Assembly (NCBI RefSeq): GCF_023022985.1
Contig: NZ_CP095461.1
Coordinates: 558,001-622,000 of the forward strand
Direction of reading: 5' to 3'
Length of the DNA: 64,000 nt
Source of the DNA: Arthrobacter gengyunqii
GTDB lineage: Bacteria > Actinomycetota > Actinomycetes > Actinomycetales > Micrococcaceae
Position numbers and translations under genes: made by a program. Positions 8,405 through 16,850 of this stretch are shown in pieces (position 1 is the stretch's first letter; every line of letters starts with the position of its first letter). A model generated the notes under the pieces. The model was not told the origin of the DNA. It worked only from the letters and a program-made list of their open reading frames with translations, and made no database searches.

Positions 8405-10170
8405 CAGAGTCGCAAAGAACCACCACCGCACAGAGTTCCAAACCCAGCCCCGCCAAGATCCGCAGGAACGGCAAACCTGCCCGCCAGGACCACGTTCCCG
8501 GGGAAATGAGCCACCGGCAGATCCTCCAGGCCCTGACCGGGCTGCTGGCGGCCCTGTTTACCGCCATGCTGAGCACCACCATCGTGGCCAACGCACTGCC
8601 GACCATCATGGCTGACCTGCACGGAACCCAGACGGATTTCGCCTGGGTGGTCACCGCGGCACTGCTGGCCAACGCCGTCTCCACACCCATCTGGGGCAAG
8701 CTGGCGGACCTGTTCAGCAAGAAGCTGCTGGTCCAGCTGAGCATCATCATCTTCGTGATCGGTTCGGTCATCGCGGGGCTGGCGGACAACATGACCGTCC
8801 TGCTCTCAGCCCGCGTAGTTCAGGGCCTGGGCATGGGTGGCCTCACCGCGCTGGTGCAGGCCGTCATCGGCTCCATCATTCCGCCGCGCGAACGCGGCCG
8901 CTACTCCGGCTACATGGGTGCGGTGATGGCCGTGGCCACGGCCGGCGGCCCGCTTCTCGGCGGTTTCATCGTGGACAGTCCGCTGGGCTGGCGCTGGACC
9001 TTCTTCCTCTGCGTCCCGCTGGCCGTGGTGGCGCTGTTCCTGCTCCAGATCACGCTGCGCCTGCCGCACACCCGCCGCAAGGTCAGCATTGACTGGCTCG
9101 GGTCGATCCTGCTGACCGCGGGTGTTTCGCTGCTGCTGATCTGGGTGTCGTTCGCCGGTAAGGCCGGCTACTACGAATGGATGTCCTGGCAGACCGCCGC
9201 GATGGTGGGAGGCGCCGTCGTGCTCCTGGCCCTGCTGGTCCTGGTGGAATCCAAGGTCCGCGAACCCATCATCCCGCTGAAGATCATCCGCCAGCGCACC
9301 ACGGCGCTGTCCATCATTGCCTCGGTGGCCGTGGGCATCGCGATGTTCGGCTCCACCACCTTCCTCGGCCAGTATTTCCAGATCGCCCGCGGATTCAGTC
9401 CGACGGAAGCCGGGCTTCTGATGCTGCCGATGATTGCCGGCAACCTGGCCGGCTCCGTGGGATCCGGCCAGCTGATCAGCCGGTTCGGCAAGTGGAAGCG
9501 GTTCCTGATCGCCGGCACGATCATGGTCATTGCCGGCACCGGCTTGGCCGGAACCATGGACCACGAAACTGACATGCTGCTGGTCAGCCTGTACATCTTT
9601 GTCCTCGGCCTGGGCATGGGCCTGCTGATGCAGAACCTGGTGTTGGCCGTGCAGAACACTGTGCGGGTCTCCGAAGTCGGCTCGGCCAGCGCTTCCATCG
9701 CGTTCTTCCGCACCGTCGGCGGCGCCGTGGGTGTCTCCGTCCTGGGTGCAGTGATGTCCAGTTCCGTGAGCAGCCGGGCCGCTGACGGCCTGCGTGCCGC
9801 CAACATTCCGGTGGCCGACGGCGGAGCGGGCGACTCGCTCGACATCGGCGGTTTGCCGCCTGCCGTCCAGGGCATCTTCCGCGCAGCCTACGGTGATGCC
9901 ACGGCCACGATTTTCCAGATTGCCGCCGTGGTTTCAGTGGTCGCGCTCATCGCGGTGCTGCTGATCAAGGAACAGGTACTGCGCCGCACACTGGACATCA
10001 CCCCCACGGCCCAGGCACACGGAAATCCCGACCTGACCGGCGGCTCGGAAACGCTGAGCTCCGGATCGATGTCCGCAGGATCTGTCACCAAGGGGACCGA
10101 CGACGGCGACGGCGGGCCGGGCGGACGCCCCACCGCCGGCGCCTCCAGAGGCGGGATCGGAAAGGACTGA
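8401..10170 (+). CDS. DHA2-family MFS drug efflux transporter (EmrB/QacA type)
   Basis: A 589-residue proton-driven exporter with about 14 membrane segments. A basic, hydrophilic N-terminus of about 40 residues precedes the first helix. Motifs include the family signature in helix 1 (TTIVANALPTIMADL), the loop 2-3 motif WGKLADLFSKK, and the motif C-like GGPLLGGFIVDSPLGWRWTF. The C-terminal 60 residues are a Gly/Ser/Thr-rich cytoplasmic tail. It is translationally coupled to the MarR gene (GTGA overlap), so expression probably rises when MarR releases its operators. A toxic organic compound is the expected cargo. A strong hairpin follows the gene. Confidence 0.92.
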   Translation: MTESQRTTTAQSSKPSPAKIRRNGKPARQDHVPGEMSHRQILQALTGLLAALFTAMLSTTIVANALPTIMADLHGTQTDFAWVVTAALLANAVSTPIWGKLADLFSKKLLVQLSIIIFVIGSVIAGLADNMTVLLSARVVQGLGMGGLTALVQAVIGSIIPPRERGRYSGYMGAVMAVATAGGPLLGGFIVDSPLGWRWTFFLCVPLAVVALFLLQITLRLPHTRRKVSIDWLGSILLTAGVSLLLIWVSFAGKAGYYEWMSWQTAAMVGGAVVLLALLVLVESKVREPIIPLKIIRQRTTALSIIASVAVGIAMFGSTTFLGQYFQIARGFSPTEAGLLMLPMIAGNLAGSVGSGQLISRFGKWKRFLIAGTIMVIAGTGLAGTMDHETDMLLVSLYIFVLGLGMGLLMQNLVLAVQNTVRVSEVGSASASIAFFRTVGGAVGVSVLGAVMSSSVSSRAADGLRAANIPVADGGAGDSLDIGGLPPAVQGIFRAAYGDATATIFQIAAVVSVVALIAVLLIKEQVLRRTLDITPTAQAHGNPDLTGGSETLSSGSMSAGSVTKGTDDGDGGPGGRPTAGASRGGIGKD

Positions 10171-10193
10171 TCCGACCCGTCCTCGGCAGCATC

Positions 10194-10224
10194 CCGGCCC
10201 GGCCCTCCTCAGGGGCCGGGCCGG
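10194..10224. terminator. Hairpin terminator between convergent efflux and flavin hydroxylase genes
   Basis: A 12-base perfect GC-only stem (CCGGCCCGGCCC at 10194-10205 with GGGCCGGGCCGG at 10213-10224) and a 7-base loop lie between two converging genes. There is no clear T tract, so it may work in both directions or only as a barrier. Confidence 0.6.
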
Positions 10225-10261
10225 TGCTCGTTCGGGGCCATTGCACGGGGGAACTTTTCAG

Positions 10262-11482
10262 CTACTGCATGGTGAACCTGCGCGCCACCAGGTTGCCGGC
10301 GGCCGGGGCGCGGAGAATCCGTGCCAGGCCCGCATTCCGGGCGGCCAGCAGCCGCGGAGCCAGCGGACGGCCGAGGGCCATGTTCAGCTGCGCCTGCACG
10401 GAGGCGACCCGGGCAGCCCCGCGCCGCTCCCTCTCATAGGCTGCCAAGGACGTTCCGACGTCGCCTCCGCCCAGCGAGGCGGTGATGATGGGAGTCAGTG
10501 CTGCCGCGTCGAGCCACCCGAGATTCATGCCCTGGCCGCCGATCGGGCTGACCTCGTGGGCCGCGTCGCCAATGAGCACCGTGCGCCCGCGCACGAGGTT
10601 CCGGACCAGCCCCGTGCGTACCGCGAAGGCGCTGAGCATGGTGTTGGAGGCGGGATCGGGGCTGATGCCGGTGCGTTCCCCGATCGTGCGGGCCAGATCC
10701 GCTGCGGTAGCCGTAGGCATCAGCTGATCTGTATGGGCCACCCAGCGGCGGATTCCCCCGGGCAGGGGAAAGGACTCCACAATTCCGCCGGACTCCAGAT
10801 ACAGCACGGCCACGCTTCCGTCTCCGGTGCTGTCGGCAAAGTCGCCCATCAAATAGGTGTCCCGCAGGGCGCGGGTCCGGCAGGGAGTTCCGAGCAGTTG
10901 CCGGAGGCCGGACCGCGCACCGTCAGCCGCCACGATAATCCGTGCGGAAACTCCAAAATCCTCCGGGCTGCCCGTTCCCGAAGAACCGTCTGCGCCCCGG
11001 TCCGAGGTTCGGCCGCCGCTGATCCGGACCCGGCCGCCGTCGTCATGCAGGTCCGTGACCTTCACTCCGCGCACCAGGGCGCCGGGATCCAGCTCATGCA
11101 GGCGCGCTTCCAAAATGGCTTCCGTGCGCAGCTGCGGCAGAGTCAGCACATACGGAAACCGTTCGGAAGCGGCCGAAAAGTCCAGTGCCGCTACATGCTG
11201 GCCATTGCTGCGGGCCTCGCCGCGGCGGATTTGCACCCCTTCGCCGGTGATTGTTTCATCAACGCCGGCGGCGGCCAGTGCATCGAGTGACGGGGGATGG
11301 ATGCCGATGGCACGCGAATGTGCCGACCGTTCCAGCCGCTGTTCCAAAACCTGCACGCTGACACCGGCCTGGGCCAGCAGCACACCCAGAAACACGCCAA
11401 CGGGTCCACCGCCCACCACGGCCACATCAGTTTCCGGACGGGGAACAGCCCCGACGGCGGCAGATTGCGCCGGCGCCGTCAC
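10262..11482 (-). CDS. FAD-dependent hydroxylase of the type III PKS operon (SrsC-like)
   Basis: A group A flavoprotein monooxygenase of 406 residues. It has the FAD fold VVGGGPVGVFLGVLLAQAG near the N-terminus, the DG motif VAADGARSGLR, and GDAAHEVSPIGGQGMNLGW toward the C-terminus. The frame extends to 11524, but a GTG at 11482 overlaps the methyltransferase stop by four bases (GTGA) and has GGAGAG just upstream, so it is preferred. In the Streptomyces griseus srsABC operon the third gene hydroxylates the methylated alkylresorcinol to a quinone-type lipid; the same gene order here suggests an equivalent step. The substrate is inferred. Confidence 0.82.
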   Translation of the reverse strand: MTAPAQSAAVGAVPRPETDVAVVGGGPVGVFLGVLLAQAGVSVQVLEQRLERSAHSRAIGIHPPSLDALAAAGVDETITGEGVQIRRGEARSNGQHVAALDFSAASERFPYVLTLPQLRTEAILEARLHELDPGALVRGVKVTDLHDDGGRVRISGGRTSDRGADGSSGTGSPEDFGVSARIIVAADGARSGLRQLLGTPCRTRALRDTYLMGDFADSTGDGSVAVLYLESGGIVESFPLPGGIRRWVAHTDQLMPTATAADLARTIGERTGISPDPASNTMLSAFAVRTGLVRNLVRGRTVLIGDAAHEVSPIGGQGMNLGWLDAAALTPIITASLGGGDVGTSLAAYERERRGAARVASVQAQLNMALGRPLAPRLLAARNAGLARILRAPAAGNLVARRFTMQ

Positions 11483-12252
11483 GGCTTCTCTCCGGACGGC
11501 GAGTGCATCAGCAGGTTTTGCCACGGCCGGTGCTGCACGCAGTTCCAGCCGGGGGGAGCGGCAGCGGCGAGTTCGTCCGCCGTGTAGCTGCGCCGAATGG
11601 AGGTCAGCCCATCCCGGCGGATGAAGCTGCCGGGGAAAAACGGCAGGGTGCCGGCGGAGAAAAGCGCATAACCCCAGCGGCTGCGTTCAATGTCGCTGTG
11701 CAGGCTGAGCGTGCTGCCCAGTTGCTCCGAGTCTGCCAGCAGGGAGCGGAACTGTTCGTCGGTGAGGTGGTGCAGGACATGATTGGAAATGACGACGTCG
11801 TATGTCCTGCCTTCCGCGACCAGCTCGGAGCTGAACGCCTGCCGGAAAGCCAAACCCGGAAGCGCCGGCTGCGATGAGGCAAACGCATGCGCCCGCTCGT
11901 CCGGATCAATCCCCGTAATCTCCACCTGCAGGCCGTCGCGCCGCGCCCAGCGTGCCAGCATCCGGGGAACATCGCCGCCGCCTGAGCCGATGTCCAGCAG
12001 CGTATTCACCCGCCCGGCGTCGAAGGAGGGACGCAGGTACCGGACATAGTTGCGCCGCCAGCCGGAGACCACGGCGTTGATCAACCAAAACTGGGCGTAG
12101 GTCCTCTGCAGCTTCTCCGGGTCACAATCGGGACGGTCCATTTCTTCCACGGCGCCGGTGTTCCGATCAGTGAGGGATCGAAGGCGCGGCGGAGTGATCC
12201 GCCTCGCCAACGGTCCCTGGGACAGTGCGCCCATGGAGGTTTCGGTGCTCAC
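11479..12252 (-). CDS. Class I SAM-dependent methyltransferase of the type III PKS operon (SrsB-like)
   Basis: A 257-residue methyltransferase. The SAM-binding motif LLDIGSGGGDVPRML is near residue 88, the acidic residue after beta-2 is in ITGIDPDERA, and motif IV is YDVVISNHVLHHLTDEQF. It starts with GTG overlapping the PKS stop by four bases and ends overlapping the hydroxylase start, so the three genes form one tightly coupled operon. By analogy with SrsB it would methylate the resorcinol ring or a hydroxyl of the PKS product. UbiE-like quinone methylation is an alternative, though the context argues for the PKS route. Confidence 0.85.
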   Translation of the reverse strand: MSTETSMGALSQGPLARRITPPRLRSLTDRNTGAVEEMDRPDCDPEKLQRTYAQFWLINAVVSGWRRNYVRYLRPSFDAGRVNTLLDIGSGGGDVPRMLARWARRDGLQVEITGIDPDERAHAFASSQPALPGLAFRQAFSSELVAEGRTYDVVISNHVLHHLTDEQFRSLLADSEQLGSTLSLHSDIERSRWGYALFSAGTLPFFPGSFIRRDGLTSIRRSYTADELAAAAPPGWNCVQHRPWQNLLMHSPSGEKP

Positions 12253-13508
12253 ACGCCTGCCGGGGCGGGAACGGAGGGGATTCCTTCAGGCACGGTTCCT
12301 TCAGACCCGGTTCCTTCAGCCACCGTTTCCTGAACCGCATTTCCCTTCGCGGCACCGTCAGCCGCTGCAGGATCCGCCGGGCCGCCAACCCGGGTGAACA
12401 GACCGGTTTCCACGGTCAGTCCGGGACCGAAAGCCATGGAGCAGATGCGCTCATTTCCGCCGCGGAACGGCTGGTCCATGATGTGCTTGAGTACGAACAT
12501 CACCGTTGCGCTGGACATGTTGCCCCAGTTCCGCAGGGTTTCGCGGGCCGGAACCAGCTGCTCCTCGGTGAGGTCCAGTTTGGCCTCCACCTTGTCCAGG
12601 ATGCTGCGGCCGCCGGGATGGATGGCCCAGTGCTCGATGTCGCGGTAGGCCTGCCCGGCGAGGCTCGGGTCCCGGGCCAGCAGGGGTTCGAGGGCCCCGA
12701 CAATGTGGTCGTCGATGATGTGCGGGACGTAGGTCCCCAACACCATTTCAAAGCCCTCATCACCGATGTTCCAGGCCATGGATTCCTCGCCCACCGGGGT
12801 CAGGATGGTTTCAAAATGGTCGAGCTGGATTCCCGGGGCGTTGCCCGGCAGGTCCCGGGCCGTGATCACGGCTGCGGCGGCGCCGTCCGCAAATAGGGAC
12901 GAGCCCATGATGGTGTCCGGATCATTGGAGGTGCGCACATGCAGGGAGCACAGCTCGGCGCTGACAACGAGCACCACGGCCTCCGGATCCGCCTCGCAGA
13001 ACGACTTTGCCGCCCGCATCGCGGGGAAGGCCGCGTAACAGCCCATGAAGCCCAAATGGAAACGCTGCACGGAGGGGTTTAAGCCAAGCGCCCGGACCAC
13101 TTTGTAATCCGGTCCGGGGTTAAAGAATCCGGTGCAGGAAACAGTAATGACATGGGTGATGTCAGCAGGGGAGATGCCTTCACAGGCGTCGACGGCCTTG
13201 CGGGCGGATTCAATGAAGAGTTTGGTGGCCTCGGTGGCGAAGATATCGTTCCGGGTTTTGGTGCTGGGACTGAGCATATTGCCGGATTCGGCATCAAAGA
13301 ATTTCGGATTCTCAGTCCGGTAGGACAGTGAAAGCTCAGCCAGGGCAGTGCGTCGGGTATCGATGGCAGCGGAGTTGAAGCAGGTGGTGACCAGCCTTTG
13401 TCCGAGCCTGGTGAGACCGGGTTGGGCGGCAAAGACATCACGTGCTTCGGTTTGTACCAGCACGGTGGGCGGGACAGCAATTTCCAGTGATCTTAGGGTA
13501 ACCGTCAT
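12249..13508 (-). CDS. Type III polyketide synthase (chalcone/alkylresorcinol synthase family)
   Basis: A 419-residue homodimer-type ketosynthase that would extend an acyl-CoA starter with malonyl-type units and cyclise it. The catalytic triad is complete: Cys125 (VITVSCTGFFNPGPDY), His297 (WAIHPGGRSILD) and Asn330 (NWGNMSSATV). The C-terminal 40 residues are low complexity, with repeated EGT/EGTVPEG units encoded by short direct repeats around 12290-12330. It is the first gene of an operon with a methyltransferase and a flavin hydroxylase, the gene order of Streptomyces srsABC phenolic lipid synthesis. An alkylresorcinol or pyrone product is likely; chain length is not readable. Confidence 0.9.
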   Translation of the reverse strand: MTVTLRSLEIAVPPTVLVQTEARDVFAAQPGLTRLGQRLVTTCFNSAAIDTRRTALAELSLSYRTENPKFFDAESGNMLSPSTKTRNDIFATEATKLFIESARKAVDACEGISPADITHVITVSCTGFFNPGPDYKVVRALGLNPSVQRFHLGFMGCYAAFPAMRAAKSFCEADPEAVVLVVSAELCSLHVRTSNDPDTIMGSSLFADGAAAAVITARDLPGNAPGIQLDHFETILTPVGEESMAWNIGDEGFEMVLGTYVPHIIDDHIVGALEPLLARDPSLAGQAYRDIEHWAIHPGGRSILDKVEAKLDLTEEQLVPARETLRNWGNMSSATVMFVLKHIMDQPFRGGNERICSMAFGPGLTVETGLFTRVGGPADPAAADGAAKGNAVQETVAEGTGSEGTVPEGIPSVPAPAGV

Positions 13509-13581
13509 AGTCCATTCTTAGGGGAATGTTGCGCAGGACACAATGCCGGGGTCCGCAGCTTGCCTTTGACGGGGATTGGGT

Positions 13582-13756
13582 GTGAGGCGGCCTGCGGCCA
13601 TATTCGTTACCTACGGCGTCGGCTTCGTGGCGTGGTCCATCGGCGGCATTGTCTTTGGGCACTTTTGGGACAAATTCGGGCGCAAGAAGCTGCTTCAGCG
13701 GTGAATGGGGCGTCGCCGTCCTTCCGGTGGCCGAGCTGTTCCCGACCCGCCAGTAA
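13582..13756 (+). pseudogene. Remnant of an MFS metabolite:H+ symporter gene
   Basis: Bases 13582-13704 encode about 40 residues that look like transmembrane segments 2-3 and the loop motif of an MHS-family transporter (GFVAWSIGGIVFGHFWDKFG, then RKK). An immediately following frame (13703-13756) reads VAVLPVAELFPTRQ, a piece found much later in such transporters. The segments end in stops and sit side by side, so most of the gene has been deleted. It fills the 350-base gap between the PKS and mmsB genes, with no other gene visible. Confidence 0.6.
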
Positions 13757-13811
13757 CCATGCTCCGCGGAACCTGCTCTTGAACCCACCGGAGCCGGATG
13801 ACATTCTGAGT

Positions 13812-13837
13812 CCGGCACCTGCGCACGCGGGTGCCGG
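13812..13837. terminator. GC hairpin just upstream of mmsB
   Basis: CCGGCACC (13812-13819) pairs perfectly with GGTGCCGG (13830-13837) across a 10-base loop. It lies 22 bases before the mmsB start and next to the transporter remnant, so it may be the old terminator of that transporter gene or a leader hairpin. No T tract follows. Confidence 0.4.
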
Positions 13838-13859
13838 ATAAGCAAAGGAGCTTACAACC

Positions 13860-14810
13860 ATGGCTGCAGTGGGATGGATCGGACTGGGAAACATGGGCGG
13901 CTACATGTCGGCCAACATGGTGAAGGCGGGGCACGCCGTCCGCGGCTACGACGTGAACCCTGCAGCGGTGGCCGCGGCGGAAGAACACGGGGTGGAAGCG
14001 GCGGGCAGCATCGCCGATGCGGTGGCCGGCGCCGACGTCGTCTTCACCATGCTGCCCAAAGGGGAGCATTCCCGTTCCGTCTATCTGGGGGATGACGGAG
14101 TCCTGGCACATGCCGACACCGGCACCCTGCTGGTCGATTCCTCCACCATTGACGTGGAATCCGCCCAGGCACTGCACGACGCCGCCGCTGCCGCCGGCTT
14201 CCGCTTTGTGGACGCACCGGTTTCGGGCGGCATCAGCGGCGCCGAAGCCGGGACACTGACCTTCATGGTGGGCGGTGAGGCCGGCCCGGTGCAGGAAGCA
14301 GCTGCCTTTATCGAACCGATGGCGGGGAATGTCATTCCCACCGGCGGAGCCACCACCGGCCAGGCTGCGAAGATCTGCAACAACCTGATGCTGTTCATCA
14401 ACCTGGCGGCCACGTCTGAGGGTGCTGTCCTCGCCGACCGGCTGGGCCTGGACAAGCAGGTGTTCTGGGACATCGCATCTGTATCCTCCGGCGACAGCTG
14501 GGCGCTGCGCACCTGGTACCCCGTGCCGGGCGTGGTGGCGTCGGCCGCGTCCAACAATGACTTCGCCCCCACCTTCACGGCAGAACTGGCGAACAAGGAC
14601 ATCAACCTGGCGATCGCCGCTGCCCGGGACACCGGAACGCCCCTGGAGATCGGCGAGCACGTCCAGCAGCTCTTCCAGCGTCTGGTGGACGCCGGCCACG
14701 CAGGCAAGGACTGTTCCATGATCGTTTCTCTGGTGGACGGCAGCCTTGCCGAGGGGGACGCAGCCGAACCCGGGAACGGAGCGCAGATGTCCTCAGGCGG
14801 CAGGAGCTAG
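13860..14810 (+). CDS. mmsB: 3-hydroxyisobutyrate dehydrogenase family protein
   Basis: A 316-residue NAD(P)-dependent beta-hydroxyacid dehydrogenase. It has the nucleotide-binding GLGNMGGYMSANMVKAGH at the N-terminus, the substrate-binding DAPVSGGISGAEAGTLTFMV around residue 118, and the catalytic-lysine region GQAAKICNNLML around 165. In valine breakdown the enzyme oxidises 3-hydroxyisobutyrate to methylmalonate semialdehyde. No other valine-pathway gene is adjacent, so a related hydroxyacid such as tartronate semialdehyde remains possible. A good ribosome site (AAAGGAG) precedes the ATG. The stop shares the bases CTAG with the convergent CtaG gene. Confidence 0.85.
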   Translation: MAAVGWIGLGNMGGYMSANMVKAGHAVRGYDVNPAAVAAAEEHGVEAAGSIADAVAGADVVFTMLPKGEHSRSVYLGDDGVLAHADTGTLLVDSSTIDVESAQALHDAAAAAGFRFVDAPVSGGISGAEAGTLTFMVGGEAGPVQEAAAFIEPMAGNVIPTGGATTGQAAKICNNLMLFINLAATSEGAVLADRLGLDKQVFWDIASVSSGDSWALRTWYPVPGVVASAASNNDFAPTFTAELANKDINLAIAAARDTGTPLEIGEHVQQLFQRLVDAGHAGKDCSMIVSLVDGSLAEGDAAEPGNGAQMSSGGRS

Positions 14811-15577
14811 GCGTACGCGTAAGTGCTCCGCGGCCGGGTGGAGGAATACCACTGCCGGCACAGCAGGAAAATAATCACAATTTCCACCACGCCCCCGCCG
14901 TAGTACAGGACCAGGGCTCCTGCCTGGCCGTCGGCCGGCAGGACTCCCGGCGGGGGATCGGCGTAGAGCGTTTTGGCCAGGATGTTGTGGGCGGCAGCGG
15001 AGAGGATCAGGACGGCGGCGCGCAGCCGGAAACCGGCGCGGTGCGGCATCGGGTCCCGGCCCACCAGCACAGCGGTGTACAGATACCCCGCGGCGACCAG
15101 ATGGAAGGTCACCAGCCAGTGAACCGGAGCCGATTCCTGCATGGCGGTGAAGAGGCCGGTCCGAAACATGAGCACCATGCCGCCGATGTTCAGGACCGCG
15201 GCCGTCACGGGGAAGGTCAGGACGCGCAGCGGGCGGCTGCGCAGCACCCCGGACAGCCGGCGGGCGGGCACGACGTCCAGGGTGCGCAGCGCCAGCGAGA
15301 TGGGACGGGAGAGCACCAGCATTAGGGGCCCCAGCATTCCGGCCAGCAGGTGGGCGATGCCCAGAGCAGCGAAATCCTCGTGGCTGCGGGTCGCCAACGG
15401 ATCCAGGACGGCGGCCAGGACAGCGGCGGTGCCAAAGGTGAACAGCACGGCACGGTGCAGCGGCCACTGCCGGGAGCGGGCGGACAACGTGCCCGCCCAA
15501 TAAGCGGCAACGGCGGCGGCGGCCGGAATCAGGAACAGGAGTTCGACCCCGAATCCGCCGGCCTGGTGGTCGTGCAC
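14807..15577 (-). CDS. Cytochrome c oxidase assembly protein, CtaG (caa3_CtaG) family
   Basis: A 256-residue integral membrane protein with about six or seven hydrophobic segments and family features such as FAALGIAHLLAGMLGPLMLV, SRPISLALRTL and YYGGGVVEIVIIFLLCRQWY. Family members are linked to copper delivery and assembly of caa3-type oxidases, or to copper handling more generally. It begins two bases after the stop of the DUF2243 gene, a pairing common in actinobacteria and proteobacteria, so the two are probably co-expressed and work together in the membrane. Its stop overlaps mmsB by CTAG. Confidence 0.85.
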   Translation of the reverse strand: MHDHQAGGFGVELLFLIPAAAAVAAYWAGTLSARSRQWPLHRAVLFTFGTAAVLAAVLDPLATRSHEDFAALGIAHLLAGMLGPLMLVLSRPISLALRTLDVVPARRLSGVLRSRPLRVLTFPVTAAVLNIGGMVLMFRTGLFTAMQESAPVHWLVTFHLVAAGYLYTAVLVGRDPMPHRAGFRLRAAVLILSAAAHNILAKTLYADPPPGVLPADGQAGALVLYYGGGVVEIVIIFLLCRQWYSSTRPRSTYAYA

Positions 15578-15579
15578 CG

Positions 15580-16062
15580 TCAGGCTCCGGCGCGGTCGCC
15601 GTCAGGCTTTGCGTGCCGGGTGCGGTACAGCAGCGCCGCTCCGGCAAGGATCATCGCGGCCGCACTCAGGTTCCACAGCAGGTCATACGGCAGCAGGGGG
15701 ACGTTGTAACGAATTTGGTGCAGCTCCATGAGCTTGTGCTGCACGGTGCCGTCGTAGAGCTGAAAGGCACCTGTCCCCAGCAGGACAGCCCCCGCCCACC
15801 GGGACGGAATCAGGATGGCCCTTCGCCGAAGATCGGCGAAGAGGAACAATCCGGCAACCACGGCAAACCAGCCGAAGGCGTGGAACAGGCCATCGGAAAA
15901 GAGCCCGACGGCGGTGGTGGACTTGTCGTAAAAATGGTGCCACTGCAGCAGCTGGTGAAAGACGACTTCGTCAACGAATGCGGCAATACCAATACCGACC
16001 AGCACTCCGGAGAGGACATTGCGGCGGCGGGAACGGACAGGAGCTCTGGTGGGAGTGCTCAT
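15580..16062 (-). CDS. DUF2243 membrane protein, partner of CtaG
   Basis: A 160-residue protein with four predicted membrane helices and the family signature GIGIAAFVDEVVFHQLLQWH followed by an HAFGWF stretch. The conserved histidines in or near helices suggest metal or haem interaction, but the function is unproven. It is the first gene of a two-gene operon with the CtaG-type protein, starting in the 82-base gap that separates it from the divergent DUF503 gene. Confidence 0.85.
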   Translation of the reverse strand: MSTPTRAPVRSRRRNVLSGVLVGIGIAAFVDEVVFHQLLQWHHFYDKSTTAVGLFSDGLFHAFGWFAVVAGLFLFADLRRRAILIPSRWAGAVLLGTGAFQLYDGTVQHKLMELHQIRYNVPLLPYDLLWNLSAAAMILAGAALLYRTRHAKPDGDRAGA

Positions 16063-16144
16063 CCAGTGAAGATATCACCGGGCGCCCGGAGCGACGCAGT
16101 AGGGAACTGCCTCCACTGGCATTCCCGGGCTGCCGTGCGCCACC

Positions 16145-16450
16145 ATGGGTGCCATGTGGATGGGCATCATTGAATTCGACCTGCTGCTGGGAGACGTGCA
16201 CTCATTGAAAGGAAAACGGTCAGTGATTCGGCCGATTCTGGCGGAGGTGCGGCGCAAATTCGATGTGTCCGCTGCCGAGACCGGGAACCCGGAGCTGCAC
16301 CGGCGGGCCGAACTTGGCGTGGGACTGGTGGCCGCAGACGGCGCCCACATCGCGGAGGTGCTTGACGCCGTCGAACGACTGGTCGCAGCGCGGCCGGAAG
16401 TGGAACTCCTCAGTGCGCGGCGGCGGGTGTTCAGTTCCGAGGATTGGTAG
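16145..16450 (+). CDS. DUF503 family small protein
   Basis: A protein of about 101 residues with the DUF503 pattern: an N-terminal beta strand (MGIIEFDLLLGDVHSLKGKR), a helix with IRPILAEVRRKFDVSAAE, and a C-terminal region ending in ELLSARRRVF. Family members (YlxP-like) occur next to ribosome-binding factor genes and may bind RNA or ribosomes; that neighbourhood is not seen here. A second ATG at 16154 is an alternative start and fits the family N-terminus slightly better. Confidence 0.8.
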   Translation: MGAMWMGIIEFDLLLGDVHSLKGKRSVIRPILAEVRRKFDVSAAETGNPELHRRAELGVGLVAADGAHIAEVLDAVERLVAARPEVELLSARRRVFSSEDW

Positions 16451-16463
16451 GGAGGGGAGCATC

Positions 16464-16775
16464 ATGGGCAGGTTGACCATCTTGGCATTGCGCGTGGTGC
16501 TGGCCGGAACCGTGTTCTCTCCAGCGGCTTTCCGCTACGTCGACGTCGTGATCGGCGCCGTGGGCATGGGTGCGCTGCTGATGTTCGGACTGGGGGCGGT
16601 CCTCGCTCCGGGAGAGGACGTTGCCCCCGGCGTCGTCCTCCTCATCGGCGGAATGGGCGTAGCCATTGCCGGGGTGGCGCTGATCGTCCTGGTGCTGCGG
16701 ATGCTGCTGGCCCGCGCCGTCGCCACAGATGTTGAGGCATCTGCGCTGCGTACCCGAAGAGGCGGAGCAAGGTGA
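16464..16775 (+). pseudogene. DUF2975 membrane protein with an internal deletion
   Basis: This 103-residue frame has a good ribosome site (GGAGGGG) and starts like DUF2975 proteins (MGRLTILALRVVLA). It then jumps directly to what is normally the second half (GTVFSPAAFRYVDVV and a two-helix C-terminus). Full-length relatives are about 160 residues with four membrane helices, so roughly 55-60 residues (helices 1-2 and the loop) seem deleted in frame. The C-terminus also ends in RTRRGGAR instead of the usual acidic tail, and the HTH partner gene that commonly follows DUF2975 is absent. It is probably decayed, though it could still be translated. Confidence 0.6.
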
Positions 16776-16850
16776 TCGCTTGGTCCTTCAGATGCCCCTC
16801 GTGCGCGAATAGTTGACCAATCCCGCAGGTGGTAGGGAACAATTGGGCGG

